DNA of 64,000 nucleotides from Methanohalophilus portucalensis (GCF_002761295.1 NZ_CP017881.1:1103069-1167068), one strand, 5' to 3'; positions 42,529-52,484 are shown, counted from the first letter of the stretch. Translations and numbers: made by a program. The notes: a model not told the origin generated them from the letters alone.

Positions 42529-42800
42529 ACTTTTCATAAAGGCAAGTTATTGCTACATAATATATTATATATTGCTCAATCATTCCAACATTAAAATCAT
42601 TTATATATTCTACACTTTTAGATAAAGTAACGTTAAAGAAGAATATTTTGATAAGAATAGAGTTATTTATCTTGAGGGTGAAGAAGAGTAAAACCAATTA
42701 TATTAGAACTACACACCTTTTCCTACCAAAAACATGATATACAATATTAATCCTAAAAAACACATTCATATAGTTCGTACAAAGCTATTAAGGCGATTTA

Positions 42801-44129
42801 ATGAACATTAAGAGCAAGGAAGACGTATACAACGCGATAGAGAATAATAATGTCAAATTCATCAGACTACAATTCACCGATATCCAGGGAGTAGTCAAAG
42901 ATGTGGAAATTCCTGTCACGCAGGTTAAAAAAGCCCTTGAAACAGGCATTTCCTTTGACGGTTCATCAATCGAAGGATTTGTGAGAATAGACGAATCCGA
43001 TATGGTATTGAGACCGGATGTGCGGTCTTTTGCCCTGCTTCCCTGGGACCAGGGAAAGGGAGTTGTAGCCCGTATGGTTTGTGATATCTTCAAGCCTGAT
43101 GGCTCTCCCTTTGAAGGAGATCCCAGGTATGTCCTGCGCAGCATCCTGAAGGAGGCCCATGATTTGGGATTTTCTTTAAATGTGGGTCCTGAACTGGAAT
43201 TTTTCCTTTTCCAGATTGAAAAAGGCAAGGCAACTACCAAACCCCATGATTTCGGACGCTATTTTGAATTTGCACCTGCAGACCTTGCAGAGGATATACG
43301 CAGGGAGATTGTTCTCGGTTTGATCGATCTGGGCTTCAATATCGAGGCCGCCCATCACGAAGTTGCTTTTGGCCAGCATGAGATCGATTTCAAGTATGAC
43401 GATGCTCTCTCAACCGCTGACAATGTGGTAACCTTCAGGTATGTAACCCGTACGATTGCCAAACTCAACGGCCTGCATGCCACTTTCATGCCCAAACCCC
43501 TTACTTCTGAAAACGGTTCGGGAATGCATGTAAACCTTTCTCTTTCTAAGGATGGCAAGAATGCTTTTTATGATTCACAGGATGAGGAAGAAGTGGACCA
43601 GATGACCTATCATTTCATTGGCGGGATCCTGGAACACATCAAAGGTATCACTGCAATTTCCAATCCATTGATCAATTCATATAAACGTCTGGTGCCGGGT
43701 TATGAAGCACCTGTGTACATCACCTGGTCCGGCCCGAACCGCAGTTCCCTTGTCAGGATTCCTGCCGCCAGGGGCCAGAGTACCCGTGTGGAACTGAGAA
43801 GTCCCGATCCGTCCTGTAACCCCTATCTGACCTTTGCGGCAATCTTGGCTGCAGGTTTGAAAGGTATCAAAGAGGAGATCGATCCGGGTGAAGGCACCGA
43901 TGTGAATATTTATGATCTCACTCCCAAGGGTCTTGCAGACAGGAATATCGAAACCCTGCCCCCGACCCTGCTGGATGCAGCCAATCATCTGGCAAAGGAC
44001 GATTTCCTCAGGGATGCATTGGGTGCGCATGTGCATGAGAACCTGCTGCGGATTGCCTATGCCGAGTGGGATGCCTACAAATTGCAGGTGCATGACTGGG
44101 AAACCAACCGGTATCTCAATGCGGTATAA
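42801..44129 (+). CDS. glnA: Glutamine synthetase type I
   Basis: The 442-residue enzyme makes glutamine from glutamate, ammonia and ATP. Signatures are FDGSSIEGF (about 52-60), GPELEFFLF (about 131-139), HHEVAFGQHEIDF (about 188-200), KPLTSENGSGMHVN (about 233-246) and NRSSLVRIPA with the C-terminal SPDPSCNPYL. The length fits the alpha form of GSI, which lacks the adenylylation loop. An AAGGCG site precedes the ATG. It is separated from the glutamate synthase gene by the accessory block. Confidence 0.97.
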   Translation: MNIKSKEDVYNAIENNNVKFIRLQFTDIQGVVKDVEIPVTQVKKALETGISFDGSSIEGFVRIDESDMVLRPDVRSFALLPWDQGKGVVARMVCDIFKPDGSPFEGDPRYVLRSILKEAHDLGFSLNVGPELEFFLFQIEKGKATTKPHDFGRYFEFAPADLAEDIRREIVLGLIDLGFNIEAAHHEVAFGQHEIDFKYDDALSTADNVVTFRYVTRTIAKLNGLHATFMPKPLTSENGSGMHVNLSLSKDGKNAFYDSQDEEEVDQMTYHFIGGILEHIKGITAISNPLINSYKRLVPGYEAPVYITWSGPNRSSLVRIPAARGQSTRVELRSPDPSCNPYLTFAAILAAGLKGIKEEIDPGEGTDVNIYDLTPKGLADRNIETLPPTLLDAANHLAKDDFLRDALGAHVHENLLRIAYAEWDAYKLQVHDWETNRYLNAV

Positions 44130-44173
44130 TATATAAGATAGATTAATATATTCATGATATCATAAAGCATATC

Positions 44174-46060
44174 ATGATAAAACGGCTCCGTGATTTTGCC
44201 AGAAAAGATGATGCGGTCATAGAGGTATTCAGTGAAATACTGCTGACCGGCATCATCGTACTTGTAATCGCGGCAGCTGCTGCTTTTGTTTTATCTTCTC
44301 TTGATGAACCCGATAACGTCAGGGTGGACATCGACCACTGGGTCGATAACGAAACCGACACTCTCTACTTCCGCCACAGCGGAGGGGAAACAGTTGATGT
44401 GGAAGACCTTGAACTCTTGGTCTATGTCAATGGCTCCTATGAAACCCTTTCCTCCGAGCAGATCCGGGCGAATTACGATTCAGATGAATGGGCTCTGGGG
44501 GACGTAATAGAGATTGACACTTCTTCACAGTTTGACATCACCAATGAAACAATCTCTTCAAAATTGGTACATACTGCTTCCAGCATGGTAATCTATGATG
44601 CCTATGGTTCAATTGGGGATAGCGGTGCTGATGATGGCGGCAGTGGAAACGGCGGAGATGGTGATAATCCAAGTGCTGATTTTGCCTATTCTCCTCCAAA
44701 CCCTACTACATATGAAACGGTTGATTTTACCGATCAATCCTCCGATCCTGACGGAAACATTGTTGGATGGTCATGGGATTTTGGTGATGGGAATACTTCA
44801 ACTGATCAAAATCCTTCCCATCAGTACTCTTCTGAAGGAACTTATACCGTAACTCTTACGGTTACTGATGACGATGGAGAGGTATCAACAACTTCGAAAA
44901 CAGTTGAAGTTATTGGTCCTTTGGTCTATCTAAATGATGCAATTGCACTTGATATTGATAATGATGGTACTCCATCGGGTGTTCAATTCAATGTCAGTAA
45001 TTATGGTGGTGAGGATTTAACAGTAGTTTTTATAAATGTGACCCCAGAGAATGCAACAGTCGGTGGTCTTAATGATCCCGAAGGGGGTATAGGTCAGTGG
45101 CAAAGTGAGTTTTATGTTGAAAGTGCTGGTGTAGGGTATACTACCGATTTCGGTTACGGTGAAGTTCTTCCTTATACTTTTAATATGAGTGAGGCCGGGA
45201 ACGAAAATGATGAACCCATTCTCGCTGCAAATTCCAATGCTACCTTCTCACTCTACCAGTTTACTGATGGTAGTGGTGGAGGAACAAGTTCAGGGATCCC
45301 TATAGACATTTCTGGAGAATCAGTTGACATCACCTTAACAATGTCTGATGGGCCTTCTTATAGTTTTACTATTATACCAACTGTTGAAGACGATGACACA
45401 CCACCCTTGCCTATTCCTGTATCGCTTTGGCAATTTGATGGAGGCAGTGTAGATACTGCCATTGACTCTAAAGATGGAAATAATGGTAATATTATTGGTG
45501 CGAGCAAAGTATCTTCCGATATTTATGGCAAATCTATTAAATTAGACCAAAATCCGAATCCAGGACTCGGTAATAAAGATTATATCCAAATTCCAGACTC
45601 TTCGAATTTAGATCTGACGAATGCTGGTAGTCTCGAAGTCTGGGTAAAAGCAGATTCAAGTAGTTCTTCAGGTGCTCTTATTCACAAATATTCACCATCT
45701 GGTGCTAATGGTGCTTATTCTTTGAGTCTTATCGGAAATTCTATTTCATTTGTAGTAAATGGGGTTTCAATACCCTCTCAAATTAGTGGAGATATCACTG
45801 AATGGCATCATATTGTTGCAACTTGGAGCTCATCTGGTTCTTCAATTTATGTAGATGGAAATAGTTTATATTCACATTCATCGAGTGGTGTAGCTCCCGT
45901 TACAGACGGACCTCTTTGTTTAGGTTGTTCTATCTATAAGCATAATAAAAACAAGTATAAATATGATAGTTATTTTGATGGAGAACTTGATGAAGTAGCA
46001 ATTTATGATTATGCATTAAATGCAACTGAAGTACAGAATAGATACAACCTTTACTCATAA
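44174..46060 (+). CDS. Archaeal pilin-like surface protein with PKD and LamG domains
   Basis: The 628-residue protein starts with a type IV pilin-like N-terminus (RKDDAVIEVFSEILLTGIIV, then LVIAAAAAFVL), as in the archaeal DUF1628 pilins. A PKD domain lies at about 168-250 (SADFAYSPPNPTTYETVDFT; DFGDGNTSTDQNPSHQY). A LamG/concanavalin-like domain covers about 415-628 (DGELDEVAIYDYALNATEVQ). It is probably a surface adhesin anchored by or assembled through a pilin-like helix. It stands alone after glnA. Confidence 0.8.
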   Translation: MIKRLRDFARKDDAVIEVFSEILLTGIIVLVIAAAAAFVLSSLDEPDNVRVDIDHWVDNETDTLYFRHSGGETVDVEDLELLVYVNGSYETLSSEQIRANYDSDEWALGDVIEIDTSSQFDITNETISSKLVHTASSMVIYDAYGSIGDSGADDGGSGNGGDGDNPSADFAYSPPNPTTYETVDFTDQSSDPDGNIVGWSWDFGDGNTSTDQNPSHQYSSEGTYTVTLTVTDDDGEVSTTSKTVEVIGPLVYLNDAIALDIDNDGTPSGVQFNVSNYGGEDLTVVFINVTPENATVGGLNDPEGGIGQWQSEFYVESAGVGYTTDFGYGEVLPYTFNMSEAGNENDEPILAANSNATFSLYQFTDGSGGGTSSGIPIDISGESVDITLTMSDGPSYSFTIIPTVEDDDTPPLPIPVSLWQFDGGSVDTAIDSKDGNNGNIIGASKVSSDIYGKSIKLDQNPNPGLGNKDYIQIPDSSNLDLTNAGSLEVWVKADSSSSSGALIHKYSPSGANGAYSLSLIGNSISFVVNGVSIPSQISGDITEWHHIVATWSSSGSSIYVDGNSLYSHSSSGVAPVTDGPLCLGCSIYKHNKNKYKYDSYFDGELDEVAIYDYALNATEVQNRYNLYS

Positions 46061-46113
46061 TCTTTTCCACACCACCCGCCACAATTATAATACCTGATTG
46101 AGAATTCCCAGTC

Positions 46114-46677
46114 ATGACCGACGTAATGCTGCTCTGGGATACTCCCATTCTTTTTGAAAAGCTGTTCAAGGAACACGGCTACGAATGCCTGCGGGTGGAT
46201 GGCAATTCGTTGGGTACTCCTTTTCTACCCTCATCAAAATGCCTGATGGTGCCCACCGGTTTTGCCAATCCGGCCTATACTAAGGTGCAGAAAGGTATCG
46301 AAAATAAGGGAAACAAGATAGCCGATTTTGTGGAAAAGGGTGGTGTGCTTGTGGTATTCGGGGCCTGTATGCCGGAATATGAATATGACTGGCTGCCTTT
46401 TGAACTGTCTTATGTGGAAGAGCACATGCAATCCCCACTGGAGGTTGTGGATGATTCTATGCCCTGTATTATTGCACAGACCCAGGAGCCGGTGGAATGC
46501 GATGGTTACTTTTCAAAGGCTGATGGGGAAGTTATTCTAAAAGATGAGCAGGGCCGGGCTGTGATGGTGAAAAAAGAGTTCGGAGAGGGCCTGATTATTG
46601 CCACAACTGTCCATGAATTCCCATCTGCGGATTTTCTGGGATGTGCGGTGGATCAGGGAAAGAGTACCAGATTGTAA
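46114..46677 (+). CDS. Conserved archaeal protein with a glutamine-amidotransferase-like fold (predicted)
   Basis: The 187-residue protein contains KLFKEHGYECLRVDGNSLG and FVEKGGVLVVFGACMP, which resemble the Rossmann-like core of class I amidotransferase-fold proteins. No catalytic Cys-His pair can be assigned with confidence, and the fold is inferred only from the strand pattern. It is convergent with the small minus-strand gene after it. Function unknown. Confidence 0.55.
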   Translation: MTDVMLLWDTPILFEKLFKEHGYECLRVDGNSLGTPFLPSSKCLMVPTGFANPAYTKVQKGIENKGNKIADFVEKGGVLVVFGACMPEYEYDWLPFELSYVEEHMQSPLEVVDDSMPCIIAQTQEPVECDGYFSKADGEVILKDEQGRAVMVKKEFGEGLIIATTVHEFPSADFLGCAVDQGKSTRL

Positions 46678-46968
46678 TTACTGGTAGTTTCCCTGCCTCA
46701 ATTTCTCAATTTCTTCTTCTGCATCATCCAGTTTGAGGACGAACAGTCCCTTGCAGGGTTTGACGTACTGGAAATAAATGGAATTGCCCTTGACGCCTAT
46801 GGGTATGGTCTTGCCGCCTTTGAGCATCACTCCTGCCAGGCTGTAGCCACCCGGGACGTGGTAGACCTCGTCACAGTTTTCGCGAATAAATTCCTCACTT
46901 TTCTTAACGGATGCGCCCTTTAGCAGGATCTCATAGGGAAGGTCACTGATACATGCCATGTTGATCAT
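46678..46968 (-). CDS. Conserved hypothetical protein (96 aa)
   Basis: A small alpha/beta protein (ISDLPYEILLKGASVKKSEE, then PGGYSLAGVMLKGGKTIPIG and YFQYVKPCKGLFVLKL). Its start overlaps the purM stop by ATGA, so it is translated with purM. No family is recognised. Confidence 0.65.
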   Translation of the reverse strand: MINMACISDLPYEILLKGASVKKSEEFIRENCDEVYHVPGGYSLAGVMLKGGKTIPIGVKGNSIYFQYVKPCKGLFVLKLDDAEEEIEKLRQGNYQ

Positions 46969-47963
46969 TCAATAATTAGGTCTTTTACACGGATATCTTT
47001 TTCCGTAATCCTGCCCACAATTTTCCCTTCGACTATTTCTGCAACTTTTGTAGCCTCATGCGGTGGGACAATAAGCAGAAAGCCCATTCCCATATTGAAG
47101 GTACGATACATCTCCAGTTCCTCGACATTGCCTTGCTTTTGCAGGAAACGGAATATCTCTGGTGGCTCGATAGGGTCGGTGAAATCAAATCCCAGTTCGC
47201 TTACCCTGTGCAACTTCAGCAGGCCGCTGCCGGTAATGTGTGCCAGGCCGTGTACCTCACATTCACGGATGGCATCGAGCACTTCCATGTAGATCCGGGT
47301 GGGGGTGAGCAGTTCCTCGCCGATTGTGCGGGAGCTGTCATAGGGCAGAGGGTCATGATAGGAATATTCAGAATTCTCAATAATTTTTCTCACAAGGGTA
47401 TAGCCGTTGCTGTGGACACCGCTGCTGGGTACACCCACAAGCACGTCGCCTTCTTTGACCTTCTCTCCTGTAATAATGGCATCCTTGTCCACCTTTCCCA
47501 GGCATGTGCCTGCAAGATCGAAACCCTTTACTATCTCGGGAAGGGTTGCGGTCTCTCCGCCCAAAATGGACATTCGGGATATCTCGGCTCCCTTTGCAAG
47601 TCCTATGCCTATCTGGCGCGCGAATTCATCAGAGTGTTTTTCGATTGCCAGATAATCCACAAAACTGACAGGTTCGGCACCAATGGCAATCAGGTCATTG
47701 ACATTCATGGCAATACAGTCAATTCCCATGGTGTCCCATTTTTCCATCTCATTGGCAATCAACACCTTGGAGCCCACGCCATCGGTGGCCAGTGCAAGGG
47801 CAAAATCGCCAAAATCCATCAGGCCGGCGTAATGCCCGATGCTTGTCATAGGAGCTCCCAGGCCTTCCCTGCTGTAGGTCATACCTCCTGTGAGATTGCC
47901 TATGGTGGATTCTTCCTGATGAATGTCAACTCCTGAATCGGCGTAGGTAAGTTTTTTGTCCAT
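46965..47963 (-). CDS. purM: Phosphoribosylformylglycinamidine cyclo-ligase
   Basis: The 332-residue enzyme makes aminoimidazole ribonucleotide in purine synthesis. Signatures are TYADSGVDI at the N-terminus, LALATDGVGSKVLIA (about 55-69), GIDCIAMNVNDLIAIGAEPV (about 79-98), GGETATLPE and SSGVHSNGYTLVRKI. The length is normal. It is coupled to the small downstream gene; lysC lies 14 nt upstream in the same direction. Confidence 0.95.
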   Translation of the reverse strand: MDKKLTYADSGVDIHQEESTIGNLTGGMTYSREGLGAPMTSIGHYAGLMDFGDFALALATDGVGSKVLIANEMEKWDTMGIDCIAMNVNDLIAIGAEPVSFVDYLAIEKHSDEFARQIGIGLAKGAEISRMSILGGETATLPEIVKGFDLAGTCLGKVDKDAIITGEKVKEGDVLVGVPSSGVHSNGYTLVRKIIENSEYSYHDPLPYDSSRTIGEELLTPTRIYMEVLDAIRECEVHGLAHITGSGLLKLHRVSELGFDFTDPIEPPEIFRFLQKQGNVEELEMYRTFNMGMGFLLIVPPHEATKVAEIVEGKIVGRITEKDIRVKDLIIE

Positions 47964-47977
47964 TTTATCCCTCTGTT

Positions 47978-49372
47978 TTAATTTCCAAGTTCAAACTCAT
48001 GGTTTAACAGGCGTACTGCCTCTTCGGCTTCATCGGAGCTGACAACGAATGAAATGTTGTGCTGGGAAGATCCCTGGCTGATCATGATAACATTTATTTT
48101 TTCCCTGCCCAGGGAGCTGAAGACCCTGCCTGCCACACCGGGAATACCATCCATACCGGCACCTACAACCGCTACTACACAGATATCCCGATCGCAGGCC
48201 ACTTCTCCTATTACATCCCGGTTCATCTCGGATTTAAGGGCAGCTACAGCATCTTCCAGATGAGCCTCATCCACAACGAATGACATGTTTGCTTCGGAGG
48301 AACTCTGGCTTATCATTATGATGTTCACTCCCGCATTGGCGAGTGTGGAAAACACCCTGGCGGCTGTACCGATTGCACCCACCATGCCGGCTCCTGAGAT
48401 GTTTATTGCGGCTACCGATCGTATCAGGGTCACAGCTTTTACTACATCCTTGCGCAGTCGCTGGTCTGAAACAATCAATGTTCCTTCAAATTCAGGATCA
48501 AATGTATTTTTCACCCGCACGGGTATCCCATGTTTGATCGCAGGTTCAATTGTACGGGGATGGAGTACCTTTGCACCGAAATAGGAGAGTTCCATTGCTT
48601 CAATATAGGATATCTGGGGTATCGGACGTGCATCGGGGACAATTCGGGGATCACTGGTCATTATGCCGTGAACTTCTTTCCATAACCAGATCTCATCAGC
48701 CTCTATAGCAGCCCCTATAATCGAAGCAGTGAAATCAGATCCACTGCGTCCCAGTGTAGTAATGATTCCTTCTTCATTCTCTGCGATAAAACCGGTAACT
48801 ATAGGAACATGTGTTGCAACGACCCTTTTTAGGATGTAGCCAACATTTTCATAGGTTTTCTCGAAAGGTCTGGCACAACCATACTCACTATTGGTTACAA
48901 TACCCGCCTCTCCACCGGTAAATGAACAGGAATTAATTCCCTGACTTTGCACAGCTCCGCTAACAACAGGAGCTGCAAGACGTTCCCCATAAGAGGATAT
49001 GTAATCTATGGAACGCGGGGAGAGTTCCCCCAGATAGCAGATACCGATGAGTGCCTTTTCGAGTTCATCTATAAGAGCATCGATAGTGCGGATTGTTTCA
49101 TCGGCAATCCTGGCATCATCGATGGTAATCTCAATTGCATCATAGTGTTTTTTTGCAAGGTCTGCCATAAATTCCTTTACCCGGGAAACCTTGCCTTTAT
49201 GGGACGCATCAATACCTATTTCCATCAGCCCGTCGGTGACTCCACCAAGGGCCGAGGTCACTGCCACGATTTCGTGGCCCTGTTCCCTGTAGTCTTTCAG
49301 TAATTCTGCGACATGGCGGATCTTTTCCCCGTTCTCAATGGATGTCCCGCCGAATTTCATTACATATCTCAT
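47978..49372 (-). CDS. lysC: Aspartate kinase
   Basis: The 464-residue enzyme phosphorylates aspartate, the first step to threonine, methionine and (by the diaminopimelate route) lysine. The N-terminal amino-acid-kinase motif is KFGGTSIENGEKI, with TTLGRSGSDFTA near 210. Two ACT domains follow at about 315-464 (SVAAINISGAGMVGAIGTAA and VVAVVGAGMDGIPGVAGRVF), suggesting feedback control. It is followed in the same direction by purM. An ApgM-family gene that may be a homoserine kinase is nearby. Confidence 0.95.
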   Translation of the reverse strand: MRYVMKFGGTSIENGEKIRHVAELLKDYREQGHEIVAVTSALGGVTDGLMEIGIDASHKGKVSRVKEFMADLAKKHYDAIEITIDDARIADETIRTIDALIDELEKALIGICYLGELSPRSIDYISSYGERLAAPVVSGAVQSQGINSCSFTGGEAGIVTNSEYGCARPFEKTYENVGYILKRVVATHVPIVTGFIAENEEGIITTLGRSGSDFTASIIGAAIEADEIWLWKEVHGIMTSDPRIVPDARPIPQISYIEAMELSYFGAKVLHPRTIEPAIKHGIPVRVKNTFDPEFEGTLIVSDQRLRKDVVKAVTLIRSVAAINISGAGMVGAIGTAARVFSTLANAGVNIIMISQSSSEANMSFVVDEAHLEDAVAALKSEMNRDVIGEVACDRDICVVAVVGAGMDGIPGVAGRVFSSLGREKINVIMISQGSSQHNISFVVSSDEAEEAVRLLNHEFELGN

Positions 49373-49441
49373 ATTAGTATCACGTTATTGGATTATTTGC
49401 GAATTCTGGCTGTTATAGGGAAGAGGCGCATATAAATATTG

Positions 49442-50614
49442 TCACCTCTTCCTGCACCACACCCATGCTCCCAGAAGTATGAATATAGCAAAAAATGCGC
49501 CCGGTGCGGGAACTTTTTCCAGTGCAGTGGTAGTTTCGTTGATCTTGTCCACCGCCTCTGATGCACTTGAAGTAACATTTTCTGCCTTCTCAATTATATC
49601 CCCGGCGTCATTTTCCGGGTTTTCCTCTTTTGCTGTTTTCCCCACAATCAACAGCGCAGATTCGGTGATCATTATTCCTTCGGATGTTATTGCTTTTATC
49701 TCGATATTATACTCACCGGTGCTTAATTTGTCTGTAACTGCGTCGTAGGTATCTTCATCTACTTCCTTTCTCTGGTCAATGAGATCCCCGTCTACATAGA
49801 TCTCGACTCTGTCTGCATAACCATCAAGGGTGTAACTTATTATGGCTTTTTCATTTGCCGGATTTTTTTCAGGGACTTCGATTTTGATTTCCAGTCCATC
49901 CCCGATTCCCTCATCAGTTTTTTGAATAACTTTTTTTAGGATTACATGATCTGAATCCGTAGTTTCAAATATTGTATCAATTTCTCCCATAAAAATAGTC
50001 ATCAGACGATCTCCATTTTTGCGCGTATAGGCAAAAACATCCCCTTCACCAATGTCTTCTGTTTCTTTTATGATGTTGCCGTTCTTGCGGAGTGTGATAG
50101 TTACAGTTTCATCGTCAAGGTCTGTTGCTTTGATAGTGTAATCTTCTTTAAGTTCTGTTTCTTTTCCGATGTTTAAGGACACGGAATCATCCAGCATCAA
50201 ATAGTCATCAGGAGCAATTTCTGGATCGATATACTGTTTAATTATGATCTCGGAATATGTTTCACCGTCTTTATCCTCAGTACCCTGCAGACTGACATTG
50301 AATATCAGGTAGTCAGTTTCTTCATCATCCTCATCTTCTATTGTCTTCAGGTATCTGAAAGGCTTATTTTCTTTGACAATTCCTTGTTCTACCTTTTTCT
50401 CATTAACGTAAACTTCTATGAATAAATCTCCATTTTCACTGTTTACATCAATTACATTGATGGAATAACCCTGGTCCAGTAAGATACTGTCATTTGCTCC
50501 CACTGTGATTTTAGCATGCTGGATTTGTTCCTCCATTTCTTCTGCAGCATTGGCAAAACCACAGAAGATTGTGAATACACAAATGACGGCAATTGCAAAA
50601 CGTATATATTTCAT
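49442..50614 (-). CDS. Exported S-layer-type protein with C-terminal membrane anchor
   Basis: The 390-residue protein has a signal peptide (about 1-23) and two similar beta domains of the Methanosarcinales S-layer type (for example [20 protein letters not shown] and [20 protein letters not shown]). An Ig-like segment (about 245-320) and an Asp/Glu-rich stalk follow. It ends [23 protein letters not shown], a PGF-CTERM-like anchor. It is likely a minor cell-surface protein. GGTGAGG precedes the start. Confidence 0.72.
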   Translation of the reverse strand: MKYIRFAIAVICVFTIFCGFANAAEEMEEQIQHAKITVGANDSILLDQGYSINVIDVNSENGDLFIEVYVNEKKVEQGIVKENKPFRYLKTIEDEDDEETDYLIFNVSLQGTEDKDGETYSEIIIKQYIDPEIAPDDYLMLDDSVSLNIGKETELKEDYTIKATDLDDETVTITLRKNGNIIKETEDIGEGDVFAYTRKNGDRLMTIFMGEIDTIFETTDSDHVILKKVIQKTDEGIGDGLEIKIEVPEKNPANEKAIISYTLDGYADRVEIYVDGDLIDQRKEVDEDTYDAVTDKLSTGEYNIEIKAITSEGIMITESALLIVGKTAKEENPENDAGDIIEKAENVTSSASEAVDKINETTTALEKVPAPGAFFAIFILLGAWVWCRKR

Positions 50615-50699
50615 TAGTCCTCACCCTCGTATACTTGTATTTTTAATTATCTTATGGATAATTGGCAGTTTTGTATTTAAAAAGATGGCAGGTGCTTGT

Positions 50700-51884
50700 A
50701 TGAAACATATTGTATTAATCGGTGACGGAATGGCAGATTATCCTATTAGGGAACTGGGAGACAAAACTGTATTAGAAGCTGCGGATATTCCCCACATGGA
50801 CCGTATGGCGCTGGAGGGAATAAATGGTCTGGCTACCAATGTTCCGGATGGGATGCCCGCAGGCAGCGATGTGGCGAATATGTCCATTCTGGGCTATGAT
50901 CCTGCCAAACATTATTCGGGACGTGCTCCCTTAGAAGCAGCAAGTATGGGAATTGAACTGGATAAGAATGATGTGGCTTTTCGTTGTAACCTGATAACAA
51001 TTGAAAATGGCAATATACTGGATCACAGTGCCGGTCATATTTCCACCGAAGAAGCAAGTCAACTCATGCAGGCAATTGAGGAAGAACTGGGTGGCGACAT
51101 TCATTTTTATCCGGGAATCAGCTATCGCCATCTTATGGTTGCACAATTTGGTGCGGATGCTATCTGTACTCCTCCTCATGATGTGGTTGAGAACCCTGCT
51201 TCAGATCACATGCCAAGGGGAGATTCAGCAGAAAAACTGGAAGAATTGATCAGGGCATCCTGGGATATTCTTTCCGAGCATCCTGTGAATAAAAAACGCA
51301 TTGAAGAAGGAAAGAGACCTGCCAATTCCATATGGTTCTGGGGTCAGGGCTATGCTCCTTCGATGCCTTCTTTTGAAGAAATGTACGGATTAAAATCAGC
51401 TGTAATATCAGCAGTGGATCTTATCAAGGGTCTGGGTATCTGTGAAGGAATGGATGTAATTGAAGTACCCGGTGCTACAGGATATCTTGATACAAATTAT
51501 GTAGGCAAGGCAGAATATGCTCTTGAATCCCTGAAAGATCATGACATTGTTTTTGTCCATGTCGAAGCTCCGGATGAAGCGGGACATATGGGTAGTCTGG
51601 AAGCCAAGATACAGGCAATCGAGGATTTTGATTCTAAAGTTGTGGGGACCATCCTTGAAGGAATAGATAAGATGTCAGAAAAGTGTAACGTACTTGTCCT
51701 TCCCGACCATCCTACGCCAATTGCAGTAAGAACCCATACGCCCGACCCTGTACCCTTTGTGATATATCCATCATTCAATAAGGATGCTGATATTGTCAAA
51801 ACCTACTCCGAAGATGCAGCAACAGATGGTATACTTTCAACTGTCAAAGGTTGCGACCTGATACATACCCTGCTTTCCCTTTGA
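50700..51884 (+). CDS. apgM: ApgM family enzyme: phosphoglycerate mutase or predicted homoserine kinase
   Basis: The 394-residue protein begins [15 protein letters not shown] and has the alkaline-phosphatase-type metal motifs [21 protein letters not shown] (with the nucleophile Ser), [11 protein letters not shown] and LPDHPTP. The family includes cofactor-independent phosphoglycerate mutases, but one subgroup is proposed to be homoserine kinase in archaea without ThrB. The nearby aspartate kinase favours that role, though it is not proof. ATG at 50700 follows GGCAGGTG; frames further upstream are not supported. Confidence 0.85.
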   Translation: MKHIVLIGDGMADYPIRELGDKTVLEAADIPHMDRMALEGINGLATNVPDGMPAGSDVANMSILGYDPAKHYSGRAPLEAASMGIELDKNDVAFRCNLITIENGNILDHSAGHISTEEASQLMQAIEEELGGDIHFYPGISYRHLMVAQFGADAICTPPHDVVENPASDHMPRGDSAEKLEELIRASWDILSEHPVNKKRIEEGKRPANSIWFWGQGYAPSMPSFEEMYGLKSAVISAVDLIKGLGICEGMDVIEVPGATGYLDTNYVGKAEYALESLKDHDIVFVHVEAPDEAGHMGSLEAKIQAIEDFDSKVVGTILEGIDKMSEKCNVLVLPDHPTPIAVRTHTPDPVPFVIYPSFNKDADIVKTYSEDAATDGILSTVKGCDLIHTLLSL

Positions 51885-51922
51885 GTTTCGAAAAGCACTT
51901 AAGGATAAAATCACATAATAAT

Positions 51923-51955
51923 CTCCTGTTATTTCCACAATAGGAATAACAGGAG
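51923..51955 (+). promoter_or_regulatory. Palindrome masking the HSP20 Shine-Dalgarno sequence
   Basis: CTCCTGTTATT (51923-51933) and AATAACAGGAG (51945-51955) are perfect inverted arms; two further C-G pairs extend inward past a bulged T. The 3' arm contains AGGAG (51951-51955), the likely ribosome-binding site for the ATG at 51965. In RNA it would hide that site, as in an RNA thermometer. In DNA it could be a repressor site near the transcription start. Confidence 0.7.
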
Positions 51956-51964
51956 TGGTATAAT

Positions 51965-52429
51965 ATGAAAAGAGGATTAATACGCAGGGGAAATTCACCT
52001 TCAGTAAGTAGATGGGATCCATTCGATGAGATAAAACAGACACAGGATTACCTAAACGACCTTTTCAGGGAATACTTACCTTCGGTACAGTGGAAGGGTG
52101 GTGAAACTCTGGCTCCTCTTGTGGATGTCCAGGAGAAGGATGATTCCGTAGTAGTAACTACAGATCTTCCTGGAGTCGATAAGAAGGATGTGGACATTCG
52201 TGTATCCGAGGGCATGATTGAGATCAGTGCAACATGCAAAAAGGAAGAAGAGAAAGAGGAAGAAGGATACTCCCAGAAAGAGCGCAGTTATTCAAGTTTC
52301 TCCAGGGCTGTCTCTTTGCCAGCTTCGGTGACTGAGGAAGGTGCCACGGCCAAACTTGAGGAAGGGGTGCTGACGGTCACATTACCAAAAGCCAAAGAAG
52401 CTGAAAAACCGAAGATCCCAATCGAATAA
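51965..52429 (+). CDS. hsp20: Small heat shock protein, HSP20/alpha-crystallin family
   Basis: The 154-residue chaperone has an N-terminal region with WDPFDEIKQTQDYLNDLF, an alpha-crystallin domain at about 48-140 (PLVDVQEKDDSVVVTTDLPG and KLEEGVLTVTLPK) and the C-terminal IPI motif (KIPIE) that binds neighbouring dimers. It holds unfolded proteins under stress. It is monocistronic, with the palindrome just upstream and a terminator after it. Confidence 0.95.
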   Translation: MKRGLIRRGNSPSVSRWDPFDEIKQTQDYLNDLFREYLPSVQWKGGETLAPLVDVQEKDDSVVVTTDLPGVDKKDVDIRVSEGMIEISATCKKEEEKEEEGYSQKERSYSSFSRAVSLPASVTEEGATAKLEEGVLTVTLPKAKEAEKPKIPIE

Positions 52430-52449
52430 ATTAGCTAAATGTGATATTA

Positions 52450-52484
52450 CCTCTCTGCAGGTTGCAGGGAGGTTTCATTTTTTT
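52450..52484 (+). terminator. Terminator after hsp20
   Basis: CCTCTCTGC (52450-52458) pairs with GCAGGGAGG (52464-52472), with one G-U pair, followed by a T-rich tract. Confidence 0.8.

Noticed and set aside
42487-42800. NrpR-type nitrogen operator before glnA
   Set aside because: I found no convincing inverted repeat of the expected type in this stretch, so none is annotated.
47058-47936. Antisense frame of 292 codons across purM
   Set aside because: purM is a clear full-length family member on the other strand; the antisense product has no recognisable motif.
50505-50699. An N-terminal extension of the ApgM-family protein
   Set aside because: The extension runs antisense through the start of the S-layer-type gene, and the family start [15 protein letters not shown] with GGCAGGTG upstream is at 50700.
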